A stretch of 64,000 bases of DNA from Limanda limanda (GCF_963576545.1 NW_026870406.1:310001-374000), one strand, 5' to 3'; shown: positions 22,401 to 37,200, counted from the first letter of the stretch. Program-made: numbers and translations. The notes: generated by a model from the letters alone, not told the origin.

Positions 22401-25400
22401 TCGATCGGTACCATCCTTGAGCTTCTCCGACTTTCGGAAGGGTTAGGGTTAGGGTTAGGGATGAAAGCACATAGGAGAAAGAGATATTCTTGAATAACTT
22501 TTTTTGTGAAGGTCGGAGAGACTTGCAAGTAGGCTCTACCCCCACTAAATGGGGTAGCGCGCATCGATCGGTACCATCCTTGAGCTTCTCCGACTTTCGG
22601 AAGGGTTAGGGTTAGGGTTAGGGATGAAAGCACATAGGAGAAAGAGATATTCTTGAATAACTTTTTTTGTGAAGGTCGGAGAGACTTGGAAAGTGGTTGC
22701 ATCTGGACTAATTTGGGTCCTGCGGATCGATTGGTACCATGCCCGAGCTTGTACGACCTTCGGAAGAGGTCGACCGACGAAATTCCCCCAAATCTGAGGA
22801 GATATTCTTGAATAACTTTTTTTGTGAAGGTCGGAGAGACTTGCAAGTAGGCTCTACCCCCACTAAATGGGGTAGCGCGCATCGATCGGTACCATCCTTG
22901 AGCTTCTCCGACTTTCGGAAGGGTTAGGGTTAGGGTTAGGGATGAAAGCACATAGGAGAAAGAGATATTCTTGAATAACTTTTTTTGTAAAGGTCGGAGA
23001 GACTTGGAAAGTGGTTGCATCTGGACTAATTTGGGTCCTGCGGATCGATTGGTACCATCCCCGAGCTTGTACGACCTTCGGAAGAGGTCGACCGACGAAA
23101 TTCCCCCAAATCTGAGGAGATATTCTTGAATAACTTTTTTTGTGAAGGTCGGAGAGACTTGCAAGTAGGCTCTACCCCCACTAAATGGGGTTGCGCGCAT
23201 CGATCGGTACCATCCTTGAGCTTCTCCGACTTTCGGAAGGGTTAGGGTTAGGGTTAGGAATGAAAGCACATAGGAGAAAGAGATATTCTTGAATAACTTT
23301 TTTTGTGAAGGTCGGAGAGACTTGCAAGTAGGCTCTACCCCCACTAAATGGGGTAGCGCGCATCGATCGGTACCATCCTTGAGCTTCTCCGACTTTCGGA
23401 AGGGTTAGGGTTAGGGTTAGGGATGAAAGCACATAGGAGAAAGAGATATTCTTGAATAACTTTTTTTGTGAAGGTCGGAGAGACTTGAAAAGTGGTTGCA
23501 TCTGGACTAATTTGGGTCCTGCGGATCGATTGGTACCATCCCCGAGCTTGTACGACCTTCGGAAGAGGTCGACCGACGAAATTCCCCCAAATCTGAGGAG
23601 ATATTCTTGAATAACTTTTTTTGTGAAGGTCGGAGAGACTTGCAAGTAGGCTCTACCCCCACTAAATGGGGTTGCGCGCATCGATCGGTACCATCCTTGA
23701 GCTTCTCCGACTTTCGGAAGGGTTAGGGTTAGGGTTAGGGATGAAAGCACATAGGAGAAAGAGATATTCTTGAATAACTTTTTTTGTGAAGGTCGGAGAG
23801 ACTTGCAAGTAGGCTCTACTCCCACTAAATGGGGTAGCGCGCATCGATCGGTACCATCCTTGAGCTTCTCCGACTTTCGGAAGGGTTAGGGTTAGGGTTA
23901 GGGATGAAAGCACATAGGAGAAAGAGATATTCTTGAATAACTTTTTTTGTGAAGGTCGGAGAGACTTGCAAGTAGGCTCTACCCCCACTAAATGGGGTAG
24001 CGCGCATCGATCGGTACCATCCTTGAGCTTCTCCGACTTTCGGAAGGGTTAGGGTTAGGGTTAGGGATGAAAGCACATAGGAGAAAGAGATATTCTTGAA
24101 TAACTTTTTTTGTGAAGGTCGGAGAGACTTGAAAAGTGGTTGCATCTGGACTAATTTGGGTCCTGCGGATCGATTGGTACCATCCCCGAGCTTGTACGAC
24201 CTTCGGAAGAGGTCGACCGACGAAATTCCCCCAAATCTGAGGAGATATTCTTGAATAACTTTTTTTGTGAAGGTCGGAGAGACTTGCAAGTAGGCTCTAC
24301 CCCCACTAAATGGGGTTGCGCGCATCGATCGGTACCATCCTTGAGCTTCTCCGACTTTCGGAAGGGTTAGGGTTAGGGTTAGGAATGAAAGCACATAGGA
24401 GAAAGAGATATTCTTGAATAACTTTTTTTGTGAAGGTCGGAGAGACTTGCAAGTAGGCTCTACCCCCACTAAATGGGGTAGCGCGCATCGATCGGTACTA
24501 TCCTTGAGCTTCTCCGACTTTCGGAAGGGTTAGGGTTAGGGTTAGGGATGAAAGCACATAGGAGAAAGAGATATTCTTGAATAACTTTTTTTGTGAAGGT
24601 CGGAGAGACTTGGAAAGTGGTTGCATCTGGACTAATTTGGGTCCTGCGGATCGATTGGTACCATCCCCGAGCTTGTACGACCTTCGGAAGAGGTCGACCG
24701 ACGAAATTCCCCCAAATCTGAGGAGATATTCTTGAATAACTTTTTTTGTGAAGGTCGGAGAGACTTGCAAGTAGGCTCTACCCCCACTAAATGGGGTTGC
24801 GCGCATCGATCGGTACCATCCTTGAGCTTCTCCGACTTTCGGAAGGGTTAGGGTTAGGGTTAGGGATGAAAGCACATAGGAGAAAGAGATATTCTTGAAT
24901 AACTTTTTTTGTAAAGGTCGGAGAGACTTGGAAAGTGGTTGCATCTGGACTAATTTGGGTCCTGCGGATCGATTGGTACCATCCCCGAGCTTGTACGACC
25001 TTCGGAAGAGGTCGACCGACGAAATTCCCCCAAATCTGAGGAGATATTCTTGAATAACTTTTTTTGTGAAGGTCGGAGAGACTTGCAAGTAGGCTCTACC
25101 CCCACTAAATGGGGTTGCGCGCATCGATCGGTACCATCCTTGAGCTTCTCCGACTTTCGGAAGGGTTAGGGTTAGGGTTAGGAATGAAAGCACATAGGAG
25201 AAAGAGATATTCTTGAATAACTTTTTTTGTGAAGGTCGGAGAGACTTGCAAGTAGGCTCTACCCCCACTAAATGGGGTAGCGCGCATCGATCGGTACCAT
25301 CCTTGAGCTTCTCCGACTTTCGGAAGGGTTAGGGTTAGGGTTAGGGATGAAAGCACATAGGAGAAAGAGATATTCTTGAATAACTTTTTTTGTGAAGGTC

Positions 25401-26974
25401 GGAGAGACTTGCAAGTAGGCTCTACCCCCACTAAATGGGGTAGCGCGCATCGATCGGTACCATCCTTGAGCTTCTCCGACTTTCGGAAGGGTTAGGGTTA
25501 GGGTTAGGGATGAAAGCACATAGGAGAAAGAGATATTCTTGAATAACTTTTTTTGTGAAGGTCGGAGAGACTTGAAAAGTGGTTGCATCTGGACTAATTT
25601 GGGTCCTGCGGATCGATTGGTACCATCCCCGAGCTTGTACGACCTTCGGAAGAGGTCGACCGACGAAATTCCCCCAAATCTGAGGAGATATTCTTGAATA
25701 ACTTTTTTTGTGAAGGTCGGAGAGACTTGCAAGTAGGCTCTACCCCCACTAAATGGGGTTGCGCGCATCGATCGGTACCATCCTTGAGCTTCTCCGACTT
25801 TCGGAAGGGTTAGGGTTAGGGTTAGGGATGAAAGCACATAGGAGAAAGAGATATTCTTGAATAACTTTTTTTGTGAAGGTCGGAGAGACTTGCAAGTAGG
25901 CTCTACCCCCACTAAATGGGGTAGCGCGCATCGATCGGTACCATCCTTGAGCTTCTCCGACTTTCGGAAGGGTTAGGGTTAGGGTTAGGGATGAAAGCAC
26001 ATAGGAGAAAGAGATATTCTTGAATAACTTTTTTTGTGAAGGTCGGAGAGACTTGAAAAGTGGTTGCATCTGGACTAATTTGGGTCCTGCGGATCGATTG
26101 GTACCATCCCCGAGCTTGTACGACCTTCGGAAGAGGTCGACCGACGAAATTCCCCCAAATCTGAGGAGATATTCTTGAATAACTTTTTTTGTGAAGGTCG
26201 GAGAGACTTGCAAGTAGGCTCTACCCCCACTAAATGGGGTTGCGCGCATCGATCGGTACCATCCTTGAGCTTCTCCGACTTTCGGAAGGGTTAGGGTTAG
26301 GGTTAGGGATGAAAGCACATAGGAGAAAGAGATATTCTTGAATAACTTTTTTTGTGAAGGTCGGAGAGACTTGCAAGTAGGCTCTACTCCCACTAAATGG
26401 GGTAGCGCGCATCGATCGGTACCATCCTTGAGCTTCTCCGACTTTCGGAAGGGTTAGGGTTAGGGTTAGGGATGAAAGCACATAGGAGAAAGAGATATTC
26501 TTGAATAACTTTTTTTGTGAAGGTCGGAGAGACTTGCAAGTAGGCTCTACCCCCACTAAATGGGGTAGCGCGCATCGATCGATACCATCCTTGAGCTTCT
26601 CCGACTTTCGGAAGGGTTAGGGTTAGGGTTAGGGATGAAAGCACATAGGAGAAAGAGATATTCTTGAATAACTTTTTTTGTGAAGGTCGGAGAGACTTGC
26701 AAGTAGGCTCTACCCCCACTAAATGGGGTAGCGCGCATCGATCGGTACCATCCTTGAGCTTCTCCGACTTTCGGAAGGGTTAGGGTTAGGGTTAGGGATG
26801 AAAGCACATAGGAGAAAGAGATATTCTTGAATAACTTTTTTTGTGAAGGTCGGAGAGACTTGGAAAGTGGTTGCATCTGGACTAATTTGGGTCCTGCGGA
26901 TCGATTGGTACCATGCCCGAGCTTGTACGACCTTCGGAAGAGGTCGACCGATGAAATTCCCCCAAATCTGAGGA
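16687..26974 (+). repeat. Higher-order repeat copy 1 (10,288 bp)
   Basis: This copy has 46 A and 18 B modules in an order that recurs in the next two blocks. It is anchored at the A with GCGCACATCGAACGG (near 16,762). Diagnostic variants and their counterparts in copies 2 and 3 are: CTCTGAC at 18,890, 29,178 and 39,955; ACCTTTGG at 20,511, 31,288 and 41,576; CAGTACC at 20,638, 31,415 and 41,703; GGGCTGAAAG near 20,690, 31,467 and 41,755; TACTATCC at 24,499, 35,276 and 45,564. TGGTGTAGCG near 19,503 is shared only with copy 2 (30,280). Confidence 0.93.
20070..24243 (+). repeat. 4,174-bp subrepeat nested in the HOR, copy a
   Basis: The block has 10 A monomers and 8 BA dimers (4,174 bp) and is followed by a copy with the same order at 24,244. 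Matching points include 20,132/24,306, 21,094/25,268, 22,739/26,913 and 23,662/27,836. The two copies differ at several sites, for example CAGTACC, ACCTTTGG and GGGCTGAAAG in copy a only, so this duplication appears older than the HOR duplication. Confidence 0.85.
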
Positions 26975-28262
26975 GATATTCTTGAATAACTTTTTTTGTG
27001 AAGGTCGGAGAGACTTGCAAGTAGGCTCTACCCCCACTAAATGGGGTAGCGCACATCGAACGGTACCATCCTTGAGCTTCTCCGACTTTCGGAAGGGTTA
27101 GGGTTAGGGTTAGGGATGAAAGCACATAGGAGAAAGAGATATTCTTGAATAACTTTTTTTGTGAAGGTCGGAGAGACTTGGAAAGTGGTTGCATCTGGAC
27201 TAATTTGGGTCCTGCGGATCGATTGGTACCATCCCCGAGCTTGTACGACCTTCGGAAGAGGTCGACCGACGAAATTCCCCCAAATCTGAGGAGATATTCT
27301 TGAATAACTTTTTTTGTGAAGGTCGGAGAGACTTGCAAGTAGGCTCTACCCCCACTAAATGGGGTAGCGCGCATCGATCGGTACCATCCTTGAGCTTCTC
27401 CGACTTTCGGAAGGGTTAGGGTTAGGGTTAGGGATGAAAGCACATAGGAGAAAGAGATATTCTTGAATAACTTTTTTTGTGAAGGTCGGAGAGACTTGCA
27501 AGTAGGCTCTACCCCCACTAAATGGGGTAGCGCGCATCGATCGGTACCATCGTTGAGCTTCTCCGACTTTCGGAAGGGTTAGGGTTAGGGTTAGGGATGA
27601 AAGCACATAGGAGAAAGAGATATTCTTGAATAACTTTTTTTGTGAAGGTCGGAGAGACTTGAAAAGTGGTTGCATCTGGACTAATTTGGGTCCTGCGGAT
27701 CGATTGGTACCATCCCCGAGCTTGTACGACCTTCGGAAGAGGTCGACCGACGAAATTCCCCCAAATCTGAGGAGATATTCTTGAATAACTTTTTTTGTGA
27801 AGGTCGGAGAGACTTGCAAGTAGGCTCTACCCCCACTAAATGGGGTTGCGCGCATCGATCGGTACCATCCTTGAGCTTCTCCGACTTTCGGAAGGGTTAG
27901 GGTTAGGGTTAGGGATGAAAGCACATAGGAGAAAGAGATATTCTTGAATAACTTTTTTTGTGAAGGTCGGAGAGACTTGCAAGTAGGCTCTACTCCCACT
28001 AAATGGGGTAGCGCGCATCGATCGGTACCATCCTTGAGCTTCTCCGACTTTCGGAAGGGTTAGGGTTAGGGTTAGGGATGAAAGCACATAGGAGAAAGAG
28101 ATATTCTTGAATAACTTTTTTTGTGAAGGTCGGAGAGACTTGCAAGTAGGCTCTACCCCCACTAAATGGGGTAGCGCGCATCGATCGGTACCATCCTTGA
28201 GCTTCTCCGACTTTCGGAAGGGTTAGGGTTAGGGTTAGGGATGAAAGCACATAGGAGAAAGA
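24244..28262 (+). repeat. 4,174-bp subrepeat nested in the HOR, copy b (3' end diverges)
   Basis: This follows copy a module for module until about 28,262, where an additional A replaces the BA expected from copy a. Private variants include TACTATCC at 24,499, ATCGATACC at 26,582 and GACCGATGAAA near 26,950. The same pair of subrepeats recurs in HOR copies 2 and 3. Confidence 0.82.
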
Positions 28263-31200
28263 GATATTCTTGAATAACTTTTTTTGTGAAGGTCGGAGAG
28301 ACTTGCAAGTAGGCTCTACCCCCACTAAATGGGGTAGCGCGCATCGATCGGTACCATCCTTGAGCTTCTCCGACTTTCGGAAGGGTTAGGGTTAGGGTTA
28401 GGGATGAAAGCACATAGGAGAAAGAGATATTCTTGAATAACTTTTTTTGTGAAGGTCGGAGAGACTTGCAAGTAGGCTCTACCCCCACTAAATGGGGTAG
28501 CGCGCATCGATCGGTACCATCCTTGAGCTTCTCCGACTTTCGGAAGGGTTAGGGTTAGGGTTAGGGATGAAAGCACATAGGAGAAAGAGATATTCTTGAA
28601 TAACTTTTTTTGTGAAGGTCGGAGAGACTTGAAAAGTGGTTGCATCTGGACTAATTTGGGTCCTGCGGATCGATTGGTACCATCCCCGAGCTTGTACGAC
28701 CTTCGGAAGAGGTCGACCGACGAAATTCCCCCAAATCTGAGGAGATATTCTTGAATAACTTTTTTTGTGAAGGTCGGAGAGACTTGCAAGTAGGCTCTAC
28801 CCCCACTAAATGGGGTTGCGCGCATCGATCGGTACCATCCTTGAGCTTCTCCGACTTTCGGAAGGGTTAGGGTTAGGGTTAGGGATGAAAGCACATAGGA
28901 GAAAGAGATATTCTTGAATAACTTTTTTTGTGAAGGTCGGAGAGACTTGCAAGTAGGCTCTACTCCCACTAAATGGGGTAGCGCGCATCGATCGGTACCA
29001 TCCTTGAGCTTCTCCGACTTTCGGAAGGGTTAGGGTTAGGGTTAGGGATGAAAGCACATAGGAGAAAGAGATATTCTTGAATAACTTTTTTTGTGAAGGT
29101 CGGAGAGACTTGCAAGTAGGCTCTACCCCCACTAAATGGGGTAGCGCGCATCGATCGGTACCATCCTTGAGCTTCTCTGACTTTCGGAAGGGTTAGGGTT
29201 AGGGTTAGGGATGAAAGCACATAGGAGAAAGAGATATTCTTGAATAACTTTTTTTGTGAAGGTCGGAGAGACTTGCAAGTAGGCTCTACCCCCACTAAAT
29301 GGGGTAGCGCGCATCGATCGGTACCATCCTTGAGCTTCTCCGACTTTCGGAAGGGTTAGGGTTAGGGTTAGGGATGAAAGCACATAGGAGAAAGAGATAT
29401 TCTTGAATAACTTTTTTTGTGAAGGTCGGAGAGACTTGCAAGTAGGCTCTACCCCCACTAAATGGGGTAGCGCGCATCGATCGGTACCATCCTTGAGCTT
29501 CTCCGACTTTCGGAAGGGTTAGGGTTAGGGTTAGGGATGAAAGCACATAGGAGAAAGAGATATTCTTGAATAACTTTTTTTGTGAAGGTCGGAGAGACTT
29601 GCAAGTAGGCTCTACCCCCACTAAATGGGGTAGCGCGCATCGATCGGTACCATCCTTGAGCTTCTCCGACTTTCGGAAGGGTTAGGGTTAGGGTTAGGGA
29701 TGAAAGCACATAGGAGAAAGAGATATTCTTGAATAACTTTTTTTGTGAAGGTCGGAGAGACTTGCAAGTAGGCTCTACCCCCACTAAATGGGGTAGCGCG
29801 CATCGATCGGTACCATCCTTGAGCTTCTCCGACTTTCGGAAGGGTTAGGGTTAGGGTTAGGGATGAAAGCACATAGGAGAAAGAGATATTCTTGAATAAC
29901 TTTTTTTGTGAAGGTCGGAGAGACTTGCAAGTAGGCTCTACCCCCACTAAATGGGGTAGCGCGCATCGATCGGTACCATCCTTGAGCTTCTCCGACTTTC
30001 GGAAGGGTTAGGGTTAGGGTTAGGGATGAAAGCACATAGGAGAAAGAGATATTCTTGAATAACTTTTTTTGTGAAGGTCGGAGAGACTTGCAAGTAGGCT
30101 CTACCCCCACTAAATGGGGTAGCGCGCATCGATCGGTACCATCCTTGAGCTTCTCCGACTTTCGGAAGGGTTAGGGTTAGGGTTAGGGATGAAAGCACAT
30201 AGGAGAAAGAGATATTCTTGAATAACTTTTTTTGTGAAGGTCGGAGAGACTTGCAAGTAGGCTCTACCCCCACTAAATGGTGTAGCGCGCATCGATCGGT
30301 ACCATCCTTGAGCTTCTCCGACTTTCGGAAGGGTTAGGGTTAGGGTTAGGGATGAAAGCACATAGGAGAAAGAGATATTCTTGAATAACTTTTTTTGTGA
30401 AGGTCGGAGAGACTTGAAAAGTGGTTGCATCTGGACTAATTTGGGTCCTGCGGATCGATTGGTACCATCCCCGAGCTTGTACGACCTTCGGAAGAGGTCG
30501 ACCGACGAAATTCCCCCAAATCTGAGGAGATATTCTTGAATAACTTTTTTTGTGAAGGTCGGAGAGACTTGCAAGTAGGCTTTACCCCCACTAAATGGGG
30601 TTGCGCGCATCGATCGGTACCATCCTTGAGCTTCTCCGACTTTCGGAAGGGTTAGGGTTAGGGTTAGGGATGAAAGCACATAGGAGAAAGAGATATTCTT
30701 GAATAACTTTTTTTGTAAAGGTCGGAGAGACTTGGAAAGTGGTTGCATCTGGACTAATTTGGGTCCTGCGGATCGATTGGTACCATCCCCGAGCTTGTAC
30801 GACCTTCGGAAGAGGTCGACCGACGAAATTCCCCCAAATCTGAGGAGATATTCTTGAATAACTTTTTTTGTGAAGGTCGGAGAGACTTGCAAGTAGGCTC
30901 TACCCCCACTAAATGGGGTTGCGCGCATCGATCGGTACCATCCTTGAGCTTCTCCGACTTTCGGAAGGGTTAGGGTTAGGGTTAGGAATGAAAGCACATA
31001 GGAGAAAGAGATATTCTTGAATAACTTTTTTTGTGAAGGTCGGAGAGACTTGCAAGTAGGCTCTACCCCCACTAAATGGGGTAGCGCGCATCGATCGGTA
31101 CCATCCTTGAGCTTCTCCGACTTTCGGAAGGGTTAGGGTTAGGGTTAGGGATGAAAGCACATAGGAGAAAGAGATATTCTTGAATAACTTTTTTTGTGAA

Positions 31201-34200
31201 GGTCGGAGAGACTTGGAAAGTGGTTGCATCTGGACTAATTTGGGTCCTGCGGATCGATTGGTACCATCCCCGAGCTTGTACGACCTTTGGAAGAGGTCGA
31301 CCGACGAAATTCCCCCAAATCTGAGGAGATATTCTTGAATAACTTTTTTTGTGAAGGTCGGAGAGACTTGCAAGTAGGCTCTACCCCCACTAAATGGGGT
31401 TGCGCGCATCGATCAGTACCATCCTTGAGCTTCTCCGACTTTCGGAAGGGTTAGGGTTAGGGTTAGGGCTGAAAGCACATAGGAGAAAGAGATATTCTTG
31501 AATAACTTTTTTTGTAAAGGTCGGAGAGACTTGGAAAGTGGTTGCATCTGGACTAATTTGGGTCCTGCGGATCGATTGGTACCATCCCCGAGCTTGTACG
31601 ACCTTCGGAAGAGGTCGACCGACGAAATTCCCCCAAATCTGAGGAGATATTCTTGAATAACTTTTTTTGTGAAGGTCGGAGAGACTTGCAAGTAGGCTCT
31701 ACCCCCACTAAATGGGGTTGCGCGCATCGATCGGTACCATCCTTGAGCTTCTCCGACTTTCGGAAGGGTTAGGGTTAGGGTTAGGAATGAAAGCACATAG
31801 GAGAAAGAGATATTCTTGAATAACTTTTTTTGTGAAGGTCGGAGAGACTTGCAAGTAGGCTCTACCCCCACTAAATGGGGTAGCGCGCATCGATCGGTAC
31901 CATCCTTGAGCTTCTCCGACTTTCGGAAGGGTTAGGGTTAGGGTTAGGGATGAAAGCACATAGGAGAAAGAGATATTCTTGAATAACTTTTTTTGTGAAG
32001 GTCGGAGAGACTTGCAAGTAGGCTCTACCCCCACTAAATGGGGTAGCGCGCATCGATCGGTACCATCCTTGAGCTTCTCCGACTTTCGGAAGGGTTAGGG
32101 TTAGGGTTAGGGATGAAAGCACATAGGAGAAAGAGATATTCTTGAATAACTTTTTTTGTGAAGGTCGGAGAGACTTGAAAAGTGGTTGCATCTGGACTAA
32201 TTTGGGTCCTGCGGATCGATTGGTACCATCCCCGAGCTTGTACGACCTTCGGAAGAGGTCGACCGACGAAATTCCCCCAAATCTGAGGAGATATTCTTGA
32301 ATAACTTTTTTTGTGAAGGTCGGAGAGACTTGCAAGTAGGCTCTACCCCCACTAAATGGGGTTGCGCGCATCGATCGGTACCATCCTTGAGCTTCTCCGA
32401 CTTTCGGAAGGGTTAGGGTTAGGGTTAGGGATGAAAGCACATAGGAGAAAGAGATATTCTTGAATAACTTTTTTTGTGAAGGTCGGAGAGACTTGCAAGT
32501 AGGCTCTACCCCCACTAAATGGGGTAGCGCGCATCGATCGGTACCATCCTTGAGCTTCTCCGACTTTCGGAAGGGTTAGGGTTAGGGTTAGGGATGAAAG
32601 CACATAGGAGAAAGAGATATTCTTGAATAACTTTTTTTGTGAAGGTCGGAGAGACTTGAAAAGTGGTTGCATCTGGACTAATTTGGGTCCTGCGGATCGA
32701 TTGGTACCATCCCCGAGCTTGTACGACCTTCGGAAGAGGTCGACCGACGAAATTCCCCCAAATCTGAGGAGATATTCTTGAATAACTTTTTTTGTGAAGG
32801 TCGGAGAGACTTGCAAGTAGGCTCTACCCCCACTAAATGGGGTTGCGCGCATCGATCGGTACCATCCTTGAGCTTCTCCGACTTTCGGAAGGGTTAGGGT
32901 TAGGGTTAGGGATGAAAGCACATAGGAGAAAGAGATATTCTTGAATAACTTTTTTTGTGAAGGTCGGAGAGACTTGCAAGTAGGCTCTACTCCCACTAAA
33001 TGGGGTAGCGCGCATCGATCGGTACCATCCTTGAGCTTCTCCGACTTTCGGAAGGGTTAGGGTTAGGGTTAGGGATGAAAGCACATAGGAGAAAGAGATA
33101 TTCTTGAATAACTTTTTTTGTGAAGGTCGGAGAGACTTGCAAGTAGGCTCTACCCCCACTAAATGGGGTAGCGCGCATCGATCGGTACCATCCTTGAGCT
33201 TCTCCGACTTTCGGAAGGGTTAGGGTTAGGGTTAGGGATGAAAGCACATAGGAGAAAGAGATATTCTTGAATAACTTTTTTTGTGAAGGTCGGAGAGACT
33301 TGCAAGTAGGCTCTACCCCCACTAAATGGGGTAGCGCGCATCGATCGGTACCATCCTTGAGCTTCTCCGACTTTCGGAAGGGTTAGGGTTAGGGTTAGGG
33401 ATGAAAGCACATAGGAGAAAGAGATATTCTTGAATAACTTTTTTTGTGAAGGTCGGAGAGACTTGGAAAGTGGTTGCATCTGGACTAATTTGGGTCCTGC
33501 GGATCGATTGGTACCATGCCCGAGCTTGTACGACCTTCGGAAGAGGTCGACCGACGAAATTCCCCCAAATCTGAGGAGATATTCTTGAATAACTTTTTTT
33601 GTGAAGGTCGGAGAGACTTGCAAGTAGGCTCTACCCCCACTAAATGGGGTAGCGCGCATCGATCGGTACCATCCTTGAGCTTCTCCGACTTTCGGAAGGG
33701 TTAGGGTTAGGGTTAGGGATGAAAGCACATAGGAGAAAGAGATATTCTTGAATAACTTTTTTTGTAAAGGTCGGAGAGACTTGGAAAGTGGTTGCATCTG
33801 GACTAATTTGGGTCCTGCGGATCGATTGGTACCATCCCCGAGCTTGTACGACCTTCGGAAGAGGTCGACCGACGAAATTCCCCCAAATCTGAGGAGATAT
33901 TCTTGAATAACTTTTTTTGTGAAGGTCGGAGAGACTTGCAAGTAGGCTCTACCCCCACTAAATGGGGTTGCGCGCATCGATCGGTACCATCCTTGAGCTT
34001 CTCCGACTTTCGGAAGGGTTAGGGTTAGGGTTAGGAATGAAAGCACATAGGAGAAAGAGATATTCTTGAATAACTTTTTTTGTGAAGGTCGGAGAGACTT
34101 GCAAGTAGGCTCTACCCCCACTAAATGGGGTAGCGCGCATCGATCGGTACCATCCTTGAGCTTCTCCGACTTTCGGAAGGGTTAGGGTTAGGGTTAGGGA

Positions 34201-37200
34201 TGAAAGCACATAGGAGAAAGAGATATTCTTGAATAACTTTTTTTGTGAAGGTCGGAGAGACTTGAAAAGTGGTTGCATCTGGACTAATTTGGGTCCTGCG
34301 GATCGATTGGTACCATCCCCGAGCTTGTACGACCTTCGGAAGAGGTCGACCGACGAAATTCCCCCAAATCTGAGGAGATATTCTTGAATAACTTTTTTTG
34401 TGAAGGTCGGAGAGACTTGCAAGTAGGCTCTACCCCCACTAAATGGGGTTGCGCGCATCGATCGGTACCATCCTTGAGCTTCTCCGACTTTCGGAAGGGT
34501 TAGGGTTAGGGTTAGGGATGAAAGCACATAGGAGAAAGAGATATTCTTGAATAACTTTTTTTGTGAAGGTCGGAGAGACTTGCAAGTAGGCTCTACTCCC
34601 ACTAAATGGGGTAGCGCGCATCGATCGGTACCATCCTTGAGCTTCTCCGACTTTCGGAAGGGTTAGGGTTAGGGTTAGGGATGAAAGCACATAGGAGAAA
34701 GAGATATTCTTGAATAACTTTTTTTGTGAAGGTCGGAGAGACTTGCAAGTAGGCTCTACCCCCACTAAATGGGGTAGCGCGCATCGATCGGTACCATCCT
34801 TGAGCTTCTCCGACTTTCGGAAGGGTTAGGGTTAGGGTTAGGGATGAAAGCACATAGGAGAAAGAGATATTCTTGAATAACTTTTTTTGTGAAGGTCGGA
34901 GAGACTTGAAAAGTGGTTGCATCTGGACTAATTTGGGTCCTGCGGATCGATTGGTACCATCCCCGAGCTTGTACGACCTTCGGAAGAGGTCGACCGACGA
35001 AATTCCCCCAAATCTGAGGAGATATTCTTGAATAACTTTTTTTGTGAAGGTCGGAGAGACTTGCAAGTAGGCTCTACCCCCACTAAATGGGGTTGCGCGC
35101 ATCGATCGGTACCATCCTTGAGCTTCTCCGACTTTCGGAAGGGTTAGGGTTAGGGTTAGGAATGAAAGCACATAGGAGAAAGAGATATTCTTGAATAACT
35201 TTTTTTGTGAAGGTCGGAGAGACTTGCAAGTAGGCTCTACCCCCACTAAATGGGGTAGCGCGCATCGATCGGTACTATCCTTGAGCTTCTCCGACTTTCG
35301 GAAGGGTTAGGGTTAGGGTTAGGGATGAAAGCACATAGGAGAAAGAGATATTCTTGAATAACTTTTTTTGTGAAGGTCGGAGAGACTTGGAAAGTGGTTG
35401 CATCTGGACTAATTTGGGTCCTGCGGATCGATTGGTACCATCCCCGAGCTTGTACGACCTTCGGAAGAGGTCGACCGACGAAATTCCCCCAAATCTGAGG
35501 AGATATTCTTGAATAACTTTTTTTGTGAAGGTCGGAGAGACTTGCAAGTAGGCTCTACCCCCACTAAATGGGGTTGCGCGCATCGATCGGTACCATCCTT
35601 GAGCTTCTCCGACTTTCGGAAGGGTTAGGGTTAGGGTTAGGGATGAAAGCACATAGGAGAAAGAGATATTCTTGAATAACTTTTTTTGTAAAGGTCGGAG
35701 AGACTTGGAAAGTGGTTGCATCTGGACTAATTTGGGTCCTGCGGATCGATTGGTACCATCCCCGAGCTTGTACGACCTTCGGAAGAGGTCGACCGACGAA
35801 ATTCCCCCAAATCTGAGGAGATATTCTTGAATAACTTTTTTTGTGAAGGTCGGAGAGACTTGCAAGTAGGCTCTACCCCCACTAAATGGGGTTGCGCGCA
35901 TCGATCGGTACCATCCTTGAGCTTCTCCGACTTTCGGAAGGGTTAGGGTTAGGGTTAGGAATGAAAGCACATAGGAGAAAGAGATATTCTTGAATAACTT
36001 TTTTTGTGAAGGTCGGAGAGACTTGCAAGTAGGCTCTACCCCCACTAAATGGGGTAGCGCGCATCGATCGGTACCATCCTTGAGCTTCTCCGACTTTCGG
36101 AAGGGTTAGGGTTAGGGTTAGGGATGAAAGCACATAGGAGAAAGAGATATTCTTGAATAACTTTTTTTGTGAAGGTCGGAGAGACTTGCAAGTAGGCTCT
36201 ACCCCCACTAAATGGGGTAGCGCGCATCGATCGGTACCATCCTTGAGCTTCTCCGACTTTCGGAAGGGTTAGGGTTAGGGTTAGGGATGAAAGCACATAG
36301 GAGAAAGAGATATTCTTGAATAACTTTTTTTGTGAAGGTCGGAGAGACTTGAAAAGTGGTTGCATCTGGACTAATTTGGGTCCTGCGGATCGATTGGTAC
36401 CATCCCCGAGCTTGTACGACCTTCGGAAGAGGTCGACCGACGAAATTCCCCCAAATCTGAGGAGATATTCTTGAATAACTTTTTTTGTGAAGGTCGGAGA
36501 GACTTGCAAGTAGGCTCTACCCCCACTAAATGGGGTTGCGCGCATCGATCGGTACCATCCTTGAGCTTCTCCGACTTTCGGAAGGGTTAGGGTTAGGGTT
36601 AGGGATGAAAGCACATAGGAGAAAGAGATATTCTTGAATAACTTTTTTTGTGAAGGTCGGAGAGACTTGCAAGTAGGCTCTACCCCCACTAAATGGGGTA
36701 GCGCGCATCGATCGGTACCATCCTTGAGCTTCTCCGACTTTCGGAAGGGTTAGGGTTAGGGTTAGGGATGAAAGCACATAGGAGAAAGAGATATTCTTGA
36801 ATAACTTTTTTTGTGAAGGTCGGAGAGACTTGAAAAGTGGTTGCATCTGGACTAATTTGGGTCCTGCGGATCGATTGGTACCATCCCCGAGCTTGTACGA
36901 CCTTCGGAAGAGGTCGACCGACGAAATTCCCCCAAATCTGAGGAGATATTCTTGAATAACTTTTTTTGTGAAGGTCGGAGAGACTTGCAAGTAGGCTCTA
37001 CCCCCACTAAATGGGGTTGCGCGCATCGATCGGTACCATCCTTGAGCTTCTCCGACTTTCGGAAGGGTTAGGGTTAGGGTTAGGGATGAAAGCACATAGG
37101 AGAAAGAGATATTCTTGAATAACTTTTTTTGTGAAGGTCGGAGAGACTTGCAAGTAGGCTCTACTCCCACTAAATGGGGTAGCGCGCATCGATCGGTACC

